Assembly (NCBI RefSeq): GCF_905163445.1
Contig: NC_053187.1
Span: forward strand, 310,001 to 374,000
Reading direction: 5' to 3'
Origin: Pararge aegeria
Lineage: Eukaryota; Arthropoda; Insecta; Lepidoptera; Nymphalidae
DNA: 64,000 bases
Shown here: one piece after another, positions 41,863-51,900 of the stretch
Layout of the letters: every line of letters begins with the position of its first letter
Numbering within the stretch: the first letter of the stretch is position 1
Program-made: the position numbers and the translations under genes
The notes under the pieces: generated by a model
What the model saw: the letters and a program-made list of their open reading frames with translations, nothing else
The model's database searches: none
Told to the model about the DNA's origin: nothing

Positions 41863-43261
41863 TGTGACTCATAGTAGGGAGTGAAACATGCGTAGAGAGT
41901 GCATTTTGGAATATCCTTGTGGTTAGGTGTATATAGATATTATATACTGCACATAAAGAAAATTAAGCTTGTTGTCAATTTACTGTTTTAATGTACTGTT
42001 TAATTTATAACATTGGTAATCTCATTGATAATTAACTTCCAACACTTAACTAAGATTTGTGATCGAAAACTCCACAGTATCGGTAATAAATGAATAGTGT
42101 ATCTGGTAATCAAATAGTGTATCCGGTAATCAATCATTAGCCACCACCGTGGCATGCGGCCAGCTTCTCTCTACTGAATTAAACGGAGCACGTGCTAAAT
42201 AAATATGCAGTTCGAAATGTTTATTATTGCCGAGCCACTTTGGAGTTTATGCTATTAGTTATAAGGGATACGTTTCATTGATGGTTTAGGTATTGCAGTG
42301 TGTTTTCGGCTATTAATCAATTTCTGTTTATGAACTATCGACCCCTTAATTTCATAATAATGCTTAATTATTTACAGAAACCGCTTTTAAAGAATATTCA
42401 AAACATATCCTTAAAGTAACATGGTGGGTTTGAGCTCTTGATTTAGACCGGTAGTGGGAAATTAATATTAATAATAGTCCGAACATGATAATGAAATGCT
42501 TTAGTACAACATATTTTAATTTACGTCAATAGCACATAGCACAAGTATCAAAGTCAAAGTCAAATATTTAAATATTCAAATAGGCACATAGCAACGAGAG
42601 TTCTACACGCGCCCTGGTCTAAAAAGAAGCCCACAACAAATTTAGCCTTATCTTTAAACTGGTCATGGCATCTGCTGAAAGTCATCGGTTACTCATAGTT
42701 TGATTACGAATGAAAGAATTCAAATAAAATTGGAATTACAACTGTATTGTAGGTAGCCTTACGGTTTTTTGACTTACCGTTCTGTTTATTGTTAATTTAC
42801 CACCGGCTCGGATTGTTGATAAAGAGCAACTGCAAAGACAAGAACCGAAAAGTGGCCACAGTTTAAATGTTATTTATTCATTCTTGTTATGAAGTCGTCA
42901 TTAAGGAAAGCTTCAATTTAATTTAATCTTGACTGACAAACGACCAAGTCCATCAGTGGACGTTCATCTGTTGATTAAACCGTGTTCTAAAATGATTTTC
43001 AGTGAATTTTAATCCCAAGTTTGAAACGTATCTTAGATTAAACCTGACAAGAGACGGCGGTGTTGTTTGTTTAATTGGAGGCGGAGCGGCGCTAGATTCT
43101 GGTGGATTATACACTGAGTTGCGCACTGCAGTGGCGGCCAGTCACTAATCACCCCAGTACTCCCGCCTGCACCTATGTTATCGCAACATAAGTCGATCTT
43201 TGAGGATAAAAATATGTTACTAAAATATAAGTAATTATTTATTAATTTATTTACTTTTTAT
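41863..43261. other. Non-coding stretch with two repeat pieces
   Basis: 42100-42200 carries ATAGTGTATCCGGTAATCAA, TCATT, GTGGCATGCGGCCAGC and CTACTGAATTAAACGG, a block shared with 53925-54010; a shorter ATAGTGTATCTGGTAATCAA unit precedes it, giving a local tandem duplication. 42548-42660 is a family-F LINE tail (TCAAAGTCAAAGTCAAATAT, GCGCCCTGGTCTAAAAAGAA) on the minus strand. A CG-bearing block is at 43070-43160. Confidence 0.55.
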
Positions 43262-43580
43262 GTTCGTTATCCCACTATAAGATAGCCCTCAACTGCAATC
43301 TAACCTGATGCCAATTTATGATACAGTCTAAAATGATAGCCGGCTAACCTGATAGAGGTATTATATAAGATCCACACTCCTAATTGGTTTCTACTGGAAC
43401 GGTAATTCGCCTGGCGGCCCTTCTTTGTCTGTACGGTGGTAACTAACCACAGCTGAAGACAGAGAAGACCACAGAAAGTTCAGAAATTATAAATTTCCAA
43501 ATTACCCGAGCAAGCAATCGAATTCTCAACCTACCATTTTCAAGACCAAAGCGCTAATCACTCAAGTCTCAAGTCTTCAA
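43262..43580 (-). repeat. SINE family A, near full length, minus strand
   Basis: Reversed landmarks in order: CCCTCAACTGCAATCTAACC, TACAGTCTAAAATGATAGCC, GGCTAACCTGATAGAGG, GGTAACTAACCACAGCTGAA, AGAAATTATAAATTTCCAAA and the head end GACCAAAGCGCTAATCACTC. B-box-like GAATTCTCAACC is degenerate. Confidence 0.75.
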
Positions 43581-43954
43581 GTGACTACCTTCAGAGGATG
43601 CTCCGATGTCAGAGCGAAATATGCGCGGAGAGTGCACATTGAAAGATTTGTGTGGCATGGTGTATAAATATGGAATTATAAATTGCACCGTTTAGCTGGT
43701 TTTGCGGGGAATATAGCAAATTAAGAACCTAATTTTTGTATCTCAGTCAGTATTGGCTATACTAATTCATCTGACCGTTTTGTCTGCGAGGGCCTGCGGG
43801 GAAGTGAACAGTTAATAAAGCGGAGTGGTCGCACCGCGGACGAGTCGCGCGTCGCTCGTGACAGCGACAAATGTCATCATTTAACAGCACTCAAAACATA
43901 CGGCGGCATAATATATCACGCGTATGACATCATATCGTATGTAGACTTAATTAA

Positions 43955-44280
43955 GAAATAGCTGCATCACACATCAAGGCCACCTCGTCAATGGTGGGTG
44001 CGGCTGCTACCAGAGCCGAGCAGGTCAAGAGGCGTAAATATGAAAACCTGCATAGCAACTTCTTTTTTGTGCCTTTTGGAGTAGAGACTTTGGGACCGTG
44101 GGGTCCGGAGGCAAGAGCTCTTTTCAAAGAATTATCGAAAGGGTTATCGAGTCTTCCGGTGATCCTAGAGCGGGCCTTGGCCAACTTATTAGTTTGGCCA
44201 TCCAAAGTGGCAATGCCAGCATCTTAGGAACTGTGCCTCGTTGCGGTGGTTTGGAGGACGTTTTAGATTTTATTTAGTTT
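43955..44280 (+). pseudogene. LINE relic, C-terminal end of Pol with one frameshift
   Basis: The plus strand reads EIAASHIKATSS upstream of the apparent Met at 43991, then TRAEQVKRRKYENL, FVPFGVETLGPWGPEARAL and FKELSKGLSS. This FVPFGVETLGPWG block followed by a helical segment is the C-terminal end of the polyprotein in a widespread class of invertebrate LINEs. Near 44158 the frame shifts: the next frame continues GDPRAGLGQLISLAIQSGNA and SILGTVPRCGGLEDVLDFI, ending at a stop near 44274. The family's usual tail (GQRISLAIQRGNAASxLGT) is thus complete across a single frameshift. RT and endonuclease are missing, so it is a 5'-truncated dead copy. The opposing frame on the minus strand is a shadow. 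Confidence 0.8.
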
Positions 44281-45404
44281 TAAATAGTTTATTTTAGGTT
44301 ATATTTATAAAACAATTATTTTAAAGAATAACTATAAATTCATATTTTCCAGATATTTTATTAAATTGATTAGAGTTACAAACTTAGTTTTCACACACAG
44401 TTATTACACAGTTACTTTTCAAGAAACAATAAAAATGATATTTGTTTAATAACCAATGTTCATGATATTGAATTGGTGGGCATTTTAATATACATACGAC
44501 TGCATTATCGATACACTCCAGTCCTACATGGACTCGAACGATGCAAAGATACCTCCCGGTGTCTTACTCGTTTATAACTTGAGTACCTTCAAGTCAAGAA
44601 TGAATAGGCATTTTATAGATAAGCCATCACCAACCTCATGCTTTCTAACAAATTAAAACTCAAATATTCACTTATGAATCGTTTCATACATGTTTGCATA
44701 ATAATTGTGAGGAGTTGGTGGTAACATCGTTCGCCAACTTAAACCTAAAACAACAACCCGACCCGGTTTTTGAGACTCTTGATTTGTGAACCTTCCTAAT
44801 CATTATATTAGAACAAAAATAATTAGGAGTCAAAGTCAAAGGTAAATAATTTCTTTATGCAATCTTTATACCTATATAAGGAGAAGAGAAGGCAATTGAT
44901 ATGTTTAGAAGAAAAAATTATCGTGAGACGATCGTGATAGCTACGTTTCTTAACTTTAAATTTAAGCTATGAAGATTCAGACATAACTACCATGGGTTGA
45001 AAAAGAAAATGACGCTTTTGAGAAGCGGTATAGAAGCCCGTGTGTACTCACATCGTCGCAGATACCAACCCGTACGTGCAGCAATCAAGCACCACCGTCA
45101 CACAGCCACACATACACACACATTTTTCTTCTATTTGGGGGTTATTACTTCATTTATTAACATAAGAGCTCCGTTTGTTATATAAAATGCTGGCTGGTGC
45201 CGCGGCGTCTCTACTATGTGTATTTATCTTGTAACTCACTCGAAGCGTTTGGTACATGGCTGTGTCTATATGAGGAACGATGCAAACAGTCTAGTGTCGT
45301 ATTATTGTACTGAAATTCTGGATATAGACATTAGCCACACAAATAGTGGCATTATGTTAACTACTAATATATGAAAACGCAAAAGATGGTAGCAGGCAAA
45401 CATG
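44281..45404. other. Non-coding stretch with family-F LINE pieces
   Basis: 44705-44795 (GAGTTGGTGGTAACATCGTT, CGCCAACTTAAACCTAAAAC) and 44828-44880 (GTCAAAGTCAAAGGTAAATA) match the body and tail of the family-F/60790 repeat. A CA-rich microsatellite is near 45100-45122. No gene is supported. Confidence 0.5.
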
Positions 45405-45700
45405 TTAAGACGTGCCGCTAAGCGATTTAGTGTTCCGGTGCGATGCGCGACATGCGAGAGTAACCGATTATATGACTAGCATACTCCCTAACAGGTTAGC
45501 CCGTAGCGGGCTAACCTGTTCGGGAGTATGCATGGTAGGTTAGCCCGCTGCCATGAGATTGAAGTCGAGGGCTAACTTGTAATTGAATGAAAAAAAAATG
45601 TTATCGTAACGTTATCATACGTCACGTTTTATCATACGTATCATAGGCACGTCTTCGTCGGTAAGGTGGTAACTAGCTACGTCCGAAGCCTCCAATAGAA
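45405..45700 (+). repeat. SINE family A carrying a foldback insertion, plus an inverted piece
   Basis: The body GACGTGCCGCTAAGCGATTT, AGTGTTCCGGTGCGATGCGC runs into CATACTCCCTAACAGGTTAG, where a 25-bp-arm hairpin interrupts it (45479-45531). The family sequence then resumes with TAGGTTAGCCCGCTGCCATG and TTGAAGTCGAGGGCTAACTT. A minus-strand piece of the same family follows at 45645-45700 (GGCACGTCTTCGTCGGTAAG, GGTGGTAACTAGCTACG). Confidence 0.75.
45479..45531. repeat. Foldback hairpin inside SINE A, 25-bp arms, 3-nt loop
   Basis: Positions 45479-45503 pair with 45507-45531 with one mismatch. The left arm is ordinary family-A sequence (compare 53727-53752), while the right arm is absent from other copies, so the right arm is an inverted copy of the left. 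Confidence 0.9.
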
Positions 45701-46220
45701 GTGTTAATTTTCATTAATTTAACTGTAAATTGATTTAATATTTACATAGCTTTTAACATCGTAGTAACTACGATAACTCATTTATTAGACTCTATCATCC
45801 CATTATGGCTAGATTGCATTTGGAGATGGACATAAGATACTCTTATCTCGAAAAAAGCACTGAGTTCTAAAAATGCGCAGTACCTATATGTACGACTTTA
45901 CAGTTTTACCAATCAAAGCAAATTATAGCTTAGATGTAGCATTCTACAAAGGTAGTAGTGAATGTGTCTTTTGTCCGAAAAGGATTCGTTTTCTCCCGCA
46001 AAAACAAATAGCGAGCAAAGCGATGAAGGAAGATTCCTAAGTATAATTTACCTTCCGACAATTGATTATCGACTAGGCAACTCATATAACCTAACTTGTC
46101 TTACTTGTCTGTGGTTCTTGCTACGAGGTGTGGTATTTTGTGTTTGTGTGTGATATATTATATTTTTCATTTTTCGTATGTATTTAAGGTTATTAAAAAA
46201 ACATATATTTTTTCATCTGT
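45701..46220. other. Non-coding stretch, no recognised feature
   Basis: Short frames at 45962-46293 have no domains. No repeat family was identified. Confidence 0.45.
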
Positions 46221-46271
46221 TAAGTGTCAATTTTCGAGTCCCCTAAACTATACGATCCACCGAATCCGTGT

Positions 46272-46320
46272 CCTAACTTTAGACCGTGCCTAACGTCGTT
46301 AGGCACGGTCTAAGGTTAGG
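46272..46320. repeat. Palindrome, 24-bp arms, 1-nt centre, one mismatch
   Basis: The left arm CCTAACTTTAGACCGTGCCT (AACG follows) is collinear with repeat Y copy 1 (GCGTAAATTTAGATGGTTCT). The right arm 46297-46320 is its inverse and has no counterpart in copy 1. Confidence 0.9.
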
Positions 46321-46321
46321 T

Positions 46322-46383
46322 AAAAAAAAACGTTTCACGATCTCTTATGTGATGTCATAAGAGATCGTGAAACGTTTTTTTTT
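46322..46383. repeat. Perfect inverted repeat, 28-bp arms, 6-nt loop
   Basis: Positions 46322-46349 are exactly inverse to 46356-46383, loop TGATGT. Here the right arm (CATAAGAGATCGTGAAACGT) is collinear with copy 1 (CACATAAGAGTTGGTGATAC), and the left arm is the added inverted copy. Confidence 0.92.
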
Positions 46384-46489
46384 CTCTGGGAATCACATGT
46401 ATTACTAAGCAACTGATTAAGGTGAATAATGGTATCGGACATTAGTGGCTAAGCTAAAGCTAGTAAATAATAGAAAACTAGATGGCAAG

Positions 46490-46730
46490 TTAGAACAGCC
46501 TCGTTCCTCTCGCGACGCGGCCCAGTTATCGACAGTTGCGAACAAACGGCTGCGGCGATTACGCGCTGAGAGCATTGTCTTGTAGCGCGGCCGCCGCCGG
46601 ACCACGTGCGGACAGCTTACACTGTCGGCCCAACTTGCGCAGGCCGACTGAGCTGTCACATGACAGTCGCTGAGCGCCACCATTGTGCTCGATCGCTGCT
46701 CCAACTTGCAATTTGTCCCAGTGAAACTTT
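46490..46730 (-). repeat. GC-rich repeat family Q, copy 3
   Basis: Inverted blocks CGCGGCCCAGTTATCGACAG (46516-46535) and CGCGCTGAGAGCATTGTCTT (46562-46581) match copy 2 at 41424-41443 and 41369-41390. The rest (CGCGGCCGCCGCCGGACCAC) is strongly CG-rich. The 110-codon minus-strand frame 46417-46749 covers it but shows no known domain. Confidence 0.6.
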
Positions 46731-47599
46731 CTCTACGCAAATAGGTCAATTTTTAATTCATACCCTCATAAATTAACTTCGCTTAACTCCGCCCTACGTA
46801 TGAACATGAGCAAGACGAAGATTATCTTAGTACTCATGTTCCGCTTTAATCAGCAATCATTGAGAGCACTGCACTCGAAATTGTCGATGAATACATATAT
46901 TAGGAAACATGATCCACGACCGCTCTAATCTCAAGAAATAGTTGAGCCGCTGAATCTTAACTCGGATGGGTAGCTTTCGGAAACTCGTTTTAGTCCGAAA
47001 TACTTCCGTGTCTGACTGCTTGAAGACTAGTCTTCAAGCAGCGCATTTTGTGATGAATTATGTCTCCGATACGTCGTGGCTGACTATGGGTCCCTAGCCT
47101 GTAAGAAGGCTCACTCACCGGGTGATAGAGAGAGATATTTAGAAATCAGGAGATCAGTAGAAGAACCATAGTTACCGACATAGGTAAACGCGTCGCCAAG
47201 CTGTAGTGTCAAGCGGTGGGCACATAGTTTGGAGAGCCGTTAGAAACTGGCGTCTCAAGGTGCTGGAATTACAACCCCTTTCTGGTTAGCGGTTTGGTAG
47301 ACGTTCAGCAGTGGACGCCTATCGATTGATATGTTCTTGCATGCCCTACCTCATCACAGCGTGTCTGCAAGTTGAAAGAAGTAATTTTGTATAAGCCCAC
47401 CAAGCATAGGATCAATGCAAAAAGAAGAAGAAGAGTTAATGTTTGGGTTGGCGTATGATGTATGAGGCAAGTCATTGACTCTAAAATCACTACCTTAACT
47501 ACCTAACGAAACAATCTGGCTGTCTCTGAAATAATGATTTATATTCTTAAAATTAAATATTTGATATTTCCTCCAAGTCAGGGCCAAAATGCTTTTATA
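46731..47599. other. Non-coding stretch with one perfect palindrome
   Basis: The 26-bp palindrome CTGCTTGAAGACT plus inverse is at 47016-47041 with no loop. At 47275-47330, TTTCTGGTTAGCGGTTTGGT and GACGTTCAGCAGTGGACGCC resemble the 3' portion of another lepidopteran interspersed repeat. A GAAGAA run is at 47423-47436. Confidence 0.5.
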
Positions 47600-47765
47600 A
47601 AATAAAATAAAATGCAAAATGTCATCTCTCTTTTAATAAAATGTCTCATTCAAATATGTATCAGCTTTGAATGAGGATCGAAACTGCAATGTTTCGTACT
47701 AGATGCCGCTAATAGTGGCTTAGAGACTGTCAAAGTTGCATATCCTAATATTCAGCAGGTCGGAA
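47600..47765 (+). repeat. Repeat family N, copy 2
   Basis: TGTCTCATTCAAATATGTAT, GAGGATCGAAACTGCAATGT, TTCGTACTAGATGCCGCTAA and GCATATCCTAATATTCAGCA align with 24440-24610. As at the other copy, a tRNA-like segment follows (TGGCAACTCAGCCGGTGAGA). Confidence 0.65.
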
Positions 47766-47849
47766 CCGTGGCAACTCAGCCGGTGAGACGCAGGATCAGA
47801 TCCTGGTGGTGGGGTCGATCCTGACCCAAGGTGTTTTTCTAATTTAAGC

Positions 47850-48065
47850 AATGAATGAATGAATGAATGAATACACTTTTATTGTACACCAAAAAAAAAA
47901 AAAGTAGTTACAAAGATATAAATACATATCAAGAGAGTACAATTTGGTGGCCTTATCTATACCTCATATAATGGCGTAAAAGGAAAAAACATAGAAAAGA
48001 GTTAGGTGGTGCAATAAATAAGATTTAAAATTATACAAATATATAAATAAAATATCACTTAGTTT
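47850..48065 (-). repeat. LINE 3'-UTR fragment with (AATG)n tail
   Basis: On the plus strand the block starts with an AATG microsatellite (47849-47871) and TACACTTTTATTGTACACCA, then GTGGCCTTATCTATACCTCA and GTTAGGTGGTGCAATAAATA. This mirrors 32040-32200 and is the inverse of 10195-10400. The AATG run is the LINE 3' tail. Confidence 0.65.
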
Positions 48066-49060
48066 ATGGATAACCTGCATGTCTGATAGTTCTCCATAAC
48101 GTTTCCAAAGGTGTGTAAAGTCTAACAAATCAGTCTAAACCTGATAATCCTATTTCAATTTGGTGAAGATCTATTGTAGGGATCCTGAAAAATCAGGGGA
48201 ACACCTATCGCGATTTGAGTATTTTTTTAATGTAACTTGAGCATTTGTACTATTTAGTCACGTCAAACTGATTATGTAGGCCAAGGATGACCACCTAAAC
48301 TATACAATACTAAGTACTACACTAGTTGCGCTTGCGATTATGGTTATAGTAGGTAAGCAATTTATGTTCGTGACAATAAAGCAGCTGATGGTGAATTTTC
48401 GCGAGAACAACATTAACGCCCCGGCTCCGAAAATAAGCAATATTTTGTAGAAAGTTATGAGCAGTTGACATTTGGCTATTATAACTTAAATATTATTGCA
48501 AACCTAACCACTGAAAAGCGTGAAAAATATTTTTAAACAAAAAATAACAGACTTTGTAAAACAAAGCAAAAATAAATATTTTCTACAAGTAGGTGCTATG
48601 TGAAATGCAAAAAAATAGTATTATGTAAAAGGCATAGCGTTTTATAAACGTGACCATGGGGTCTTACAAAACCAGTTAGTGCCATTACTACACAATCTGT
48701 TTCGTTTCCTTGGGGTTGGGTAAAACAAACAGTGTATTATTTTCCTTTTTAGAAATGTTGATACTTGTAGGTTACAGTGCACTACTAAATGACAAACGTT
48801 GCGCTGTCACATACAGACTACAGAGACGCTCGTGCCCTCGTTATTGTTGTTTTCAGACGTCTTGTGTCTCGCATTCCATCCCAGGCGTGTATGACACCAG
48901 ACGCTCGTGTCGCTGGGGAGCGGGTTTACCAAATGCTACGTTGCACTGAGAGCACGCAATACTACCAAAAGGTCTGCACTCAAAGAAATTACATAAGTAA
49001 TTATTATTGTTTATTATTTAAGTTTGTATATTATGTATGTTCATGTAAGTTTATTCTATA
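48066..49060. other. Non-coding stretch, no recognised feature
   Basis: A short family-B-like piece is possible at 48065-48130 (ATAACCTGCATGTCTGATAG, TTCTCCATAACG). Two overlapping plus-strand frames at 48710-49064 have no domain. Nothing else was recognised. Confidence 0.45.
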
Positions 49061-49486
49061 CTAGCGGGCACGCGCGACTTCGTCCGTAAATGAATTGACT
49101 TCAAAAAATAGTCGCGGACTGTTTTATAGAACTTTAAAGAAACAACAACAACGAACATCAGAATCTCTCAAAAAGGATATTTTTTGCAGTTTTTGCAAAA
49201 TTTCTCATTAATGATAGTAGCCATTGGTCGTAGCGTGATGTTATGTAGTATATAATAGCCATAATTGTTACTACCAAACAAAAAAAAAAGAAAAAACGAA
49301 ACAGCATATAAAAAGAAGCCTATTCCAGACTATATTGTAGGTATCTCTGCCAAATTTCAGCCAAATCGGTTCATTCATTGTGGCGTTAAAGCGTAACGAA
49401 CATCCATCCATCTATCCATCCATACATACATTCATCCATCCATATATCTATCCTCACAAACTTTCGCATTTATAATATTAGTAGGA
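49061..49486 (-). mobile_element. Non-autonomous Helitron, minus strand
   Basis: On the minus strand it begins TCCTACTAATATTATAAATG at 49486 and ends GAAGTCGCGCGTGCCCGC plus TAG at 49061, terminal CTAG, with A before and T after. A GGATG/GTATG-rich run lies near the 5' end (plus 49404-49450). At 426 bp it has no Rep/helicase frame. It shares its 5' end with the Helitron at 25303-25573. Confidence 0.8.
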
Positions 49487-50004
49487 TGGTACGCATGCAT
49501 TCGATCGTAGTCCCATATGCCTTGCGACTTGCAACTTACCTGTGAAGAATGATCTTCTTGATATTCTTGATCTCTGACAATATTCATCAGATCCTCATTA
49601 AAATTAGTCAATACATGCTTGGTAGTATACACTGTCAAATAAAAAAAAAAAATTATTTAAATCGGTGCAAATTTAACGGAGATATGAAGTAAAATTGATT
49701 AAAAATTTCATTCCATTTCCCGGAGGAAACTTATTGTTTGTCGGGATAAAAAGTATGCTATATATTGACCCGGGATTTCAGCTACCACTATACCAAATTT
49801 TATTTAAATCAGTTCGGTAGTTTTCACGTGATACCCGCACAGACAGACAGACAGACATACAGACAGACAAACCGACAGACAAAAATTATATATATATAAA
49901 TCTGTTTTGGACTCAGTATCGATTGTAAAGTATCCCCCGGTCAAAATTTTCTAAATATATTAAATGTACAGAAATCTTCCCGTTACAGTTTTATTATAAG
50001 TATA
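49487..50004 (-). repeat. Repeat X, copy 2
   Basis: This is the inverse of 24869-25302 and more complete. It contains CATGCCTTGCGACTTGCA-type sequence, TTCCCGGAGGAAACTTATTG, TTTTCACGTGATACCCGCAC, a GACA-rich run and CAGTTTTATTATAAGTATA at its end. It is joined directly to the Helitron, as in the first copy. Confidence 0.75.
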
Positions 50005-50380
50005 CATTTATTTATTTTTGATAAACTTTATGCACCAACCGGCTTGCTTAGGCTACCTTTAAAAGATCACTTTTAGTAATAAGGCACCCCAGCACTACTA
50101 TTACGGTTTTCCTTGCGTTTTTCCTATTAAGTTTTGTTGCAATTAAGTTTTTCTACTCTATTGTATTCTTGAGTACAACACACGTGTTTTTATACAACAT
50201 TAAATAGAAATAAGATAAAAATGTCCACCATAATCTACCAACGTAAATAGTCAAGAATGAAAATATTTCTTACCACTGTAACATCAAGGTATACAGGACT
50301 TTATTCACATGAATTTAATGATTAAGTTCAATCGCATTTCTACAGCCAATGCACCTAGCGGAATGTGTGTAAAATAAAAA

Positions 50381-50735
50381 CGGTGATAGCCTAGTGGGTA
50401 AGGCTTCGGCCGTCCTTTCTTGGAGACCGGGTTCGAGCACTTTACGAGTAACGAGCACACACCCCGCACGCACCACTGTCTTATCGGAGTTATATGCGTT
50501 TTTAATCTAAGCAATTTAAATATCACTTGCTTTAAAACGGTGAGGGAAACATCTTGAGGAAACATGCAGGCCTGAGAGTTCTCCATAATTTTTCCAACGA
50601 CGCGACGTGTGAAGTTTGCCAATCCGCATTTGGCCAGCGTGGTGGGCTACTTACTGCCTAAACGCTTCTCATTTTTAGAGGAGAAAGTAGGATCCTTGCC
50701 CTGAAGTGGGCCGGTTATGGGGTTATGATGAATTT
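50381..50735 (+). repeat. SINE family B, full-length reference copy
   Basis: The head shows CGGTGATAGCCTAGTGGGTA (A box) and GACCGGGTTCGAGCAC (B box). The body runs TTATATGCGTTTTTAATCTA, AATATCACTTGC, CGGTGAGGGAAACATCTTGA, GCCTGAGAGTTCTCCATAAT, GTGTGAAGTTTGCCAATCCG, TTTGGCCAGCGTGGTGGGCT and CCTGAAGTGGGCCGGTTATG to ATGATGAA. A 105-codon minus-strand frame (50305-50622) is a shadow. Confidence 0.85.
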
Positions 50736-51384
50736 CAAAAAGGAGGCTATTAGATTCGTTTTACATTGGATTATTGTGTACAGGGGGTTTGCTACGAACG
50801 GTTATATTGAAATCACCGTCGAAAATAACACACCTTGACAACTCTAAAATAAACATAATAATTCTGAAATAAGAGTAACATTAATATTAAAATTATACTG
50901 GTTTCTGCGATGGTAGTAAGTCCACCGATCTGAATATGAAGTACTGCAAAATGCAGCCCAGAACAGAAACGGAAGTCTGCAATTTAAAGTGAAAACCGCG
51001 TGTCACGGTATTGCCGACAGAAATACAGCGCTGCGTCAAGTGGGAGGAAAAAGTTAATTTCCCAACGCATTATAAATTCATGAACGCTTTGTGTTGCCCA
51101 AAAATAAGTTGTTTGTTTTGTCGGAAGTTTTCCCTTTTCCCTTTCAAAGCGGGAAAGTAATTGGTGCCTTGATGCGAATTCAAATTCGCCTTTTTTGTAT
51201 TGTTCGCGGCCCTGTATAATGAAGCAACTTATCGCCGCACGCCTGGCCTAATATTTGCACGATAAACCTTTCCCAGCTTCATCTTTTCAGATTAAAAGAT
51301 CTTTTTTACCTCCCGAAGTAAAAATAGAGGTGTTCTAAATTTTAATGCTTTGTCTGTCTGTTAGGCTTGCAGAAAAAATATCGA
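50736..51384. other. Non-coding stretch with CG-bearing block
   Basis: 51175-51290 holds GTTCGCGGCCCTGTATAATG and TTATCGCCGCACGCCTGGCC in AT-rich surroundings. This is candidate conserved non-coding DNA. No gene was recognised. Confidence 0.4.
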
Positions 51385-51900
51385 TGCATAAATAGCTGTT
51401 TCGACATCGGTAAGCTGTCTAATTTTCCTGATTGCATATGCAGCTGAGCTGAGTTTACTCGCTAGGCTTTCTATACCCCACTGTAGCTTACAATCTAAGG
51501 TCACTTTTAGAAAAACAGTGGAGCTTTCTATTTTAAGTGTTTCTCCATTTATTATGATGTTTTTATCAATTTTTTTACGTTAGGCAACACAAAATCCAAA
51601 CACTTGTTTTTTTTTGCATTTAAAATTAAGTTATTAACAGTAAACCAGTCTGACACATGTGACAAAGCACGGTTTACGTCGTCAAAATTATCTTTGTTTC
51701 TATCAGTCTTAAAAATGAGAGATGTATCATCTGCAAACAGTACAATCTCACAAGTGCCCCTGACATGGTGTGGTAGATCATTATTGTACACCAGACACAA
51801 TAAGGAACCCAAAATTGAGCCTTGTGGGACACCCATAAAGGTAGATAATCCCTTAGACTTAATGTCTGTGTCCCTAATACTTTTTATTTTTATTTCACTA
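51385..51900 (-). pseudogene. LINE relic, RT core fragment with frameshift
   Basis: The minus strand reads DTDIKSKGLSTF upstream of the apparent Met, then GVPQGSILGSLLCLVYNNDL (motif B), EIVLFADDTSLIFK (motif C, FADD), VSDWFTVNNLILNAKK and KCLDFVLPN. These are motifs of a CR1/Jockey-like RT. At an A run near 51565-51575 the frame slips by one base; the next frame continues KIDKNIIINGETLKIESSTV, FLKVTLDCKLQWGIESLASK and IRKIRQLTDVETAIYA. The GSLLCLVYNND segment differs from the common GPLLFLVYINDL form, so missense changes are also present. Endonuclease and motif A are gone. A family-A SINE abuts it on the right (51901). Confidence 0.85.

Larger units (their letters stand above)
46221..46415 (+). 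repeat. Repeat Y, copy 2, with two adjacent foldback insertions
   Basis: The ends (TAAGTGTCAATTTTCGAGTC, CCCTAAACTATACGATCCAC on the left and CATGTATTACTAAGCAACTG on the right) align with 25788-25921. The extra 61 bp relative to that copy are made of an inverted copy of the left flank and an inverted copy of the right flank placed back to back (46272-46320 and 46322-46383). Confidence 0.8.

Noticed and set aside
46417..46749. 110-codon minus-strand frame in CG-rich DNA
   Set aside because: It covers repeat family Q; no domain is seen and sister copies do not keep the frame.
49847..49880. GACA-rich run as a separate satellite
   Set aside because: It is part of repeat X and is present at the matching place in the other copies.
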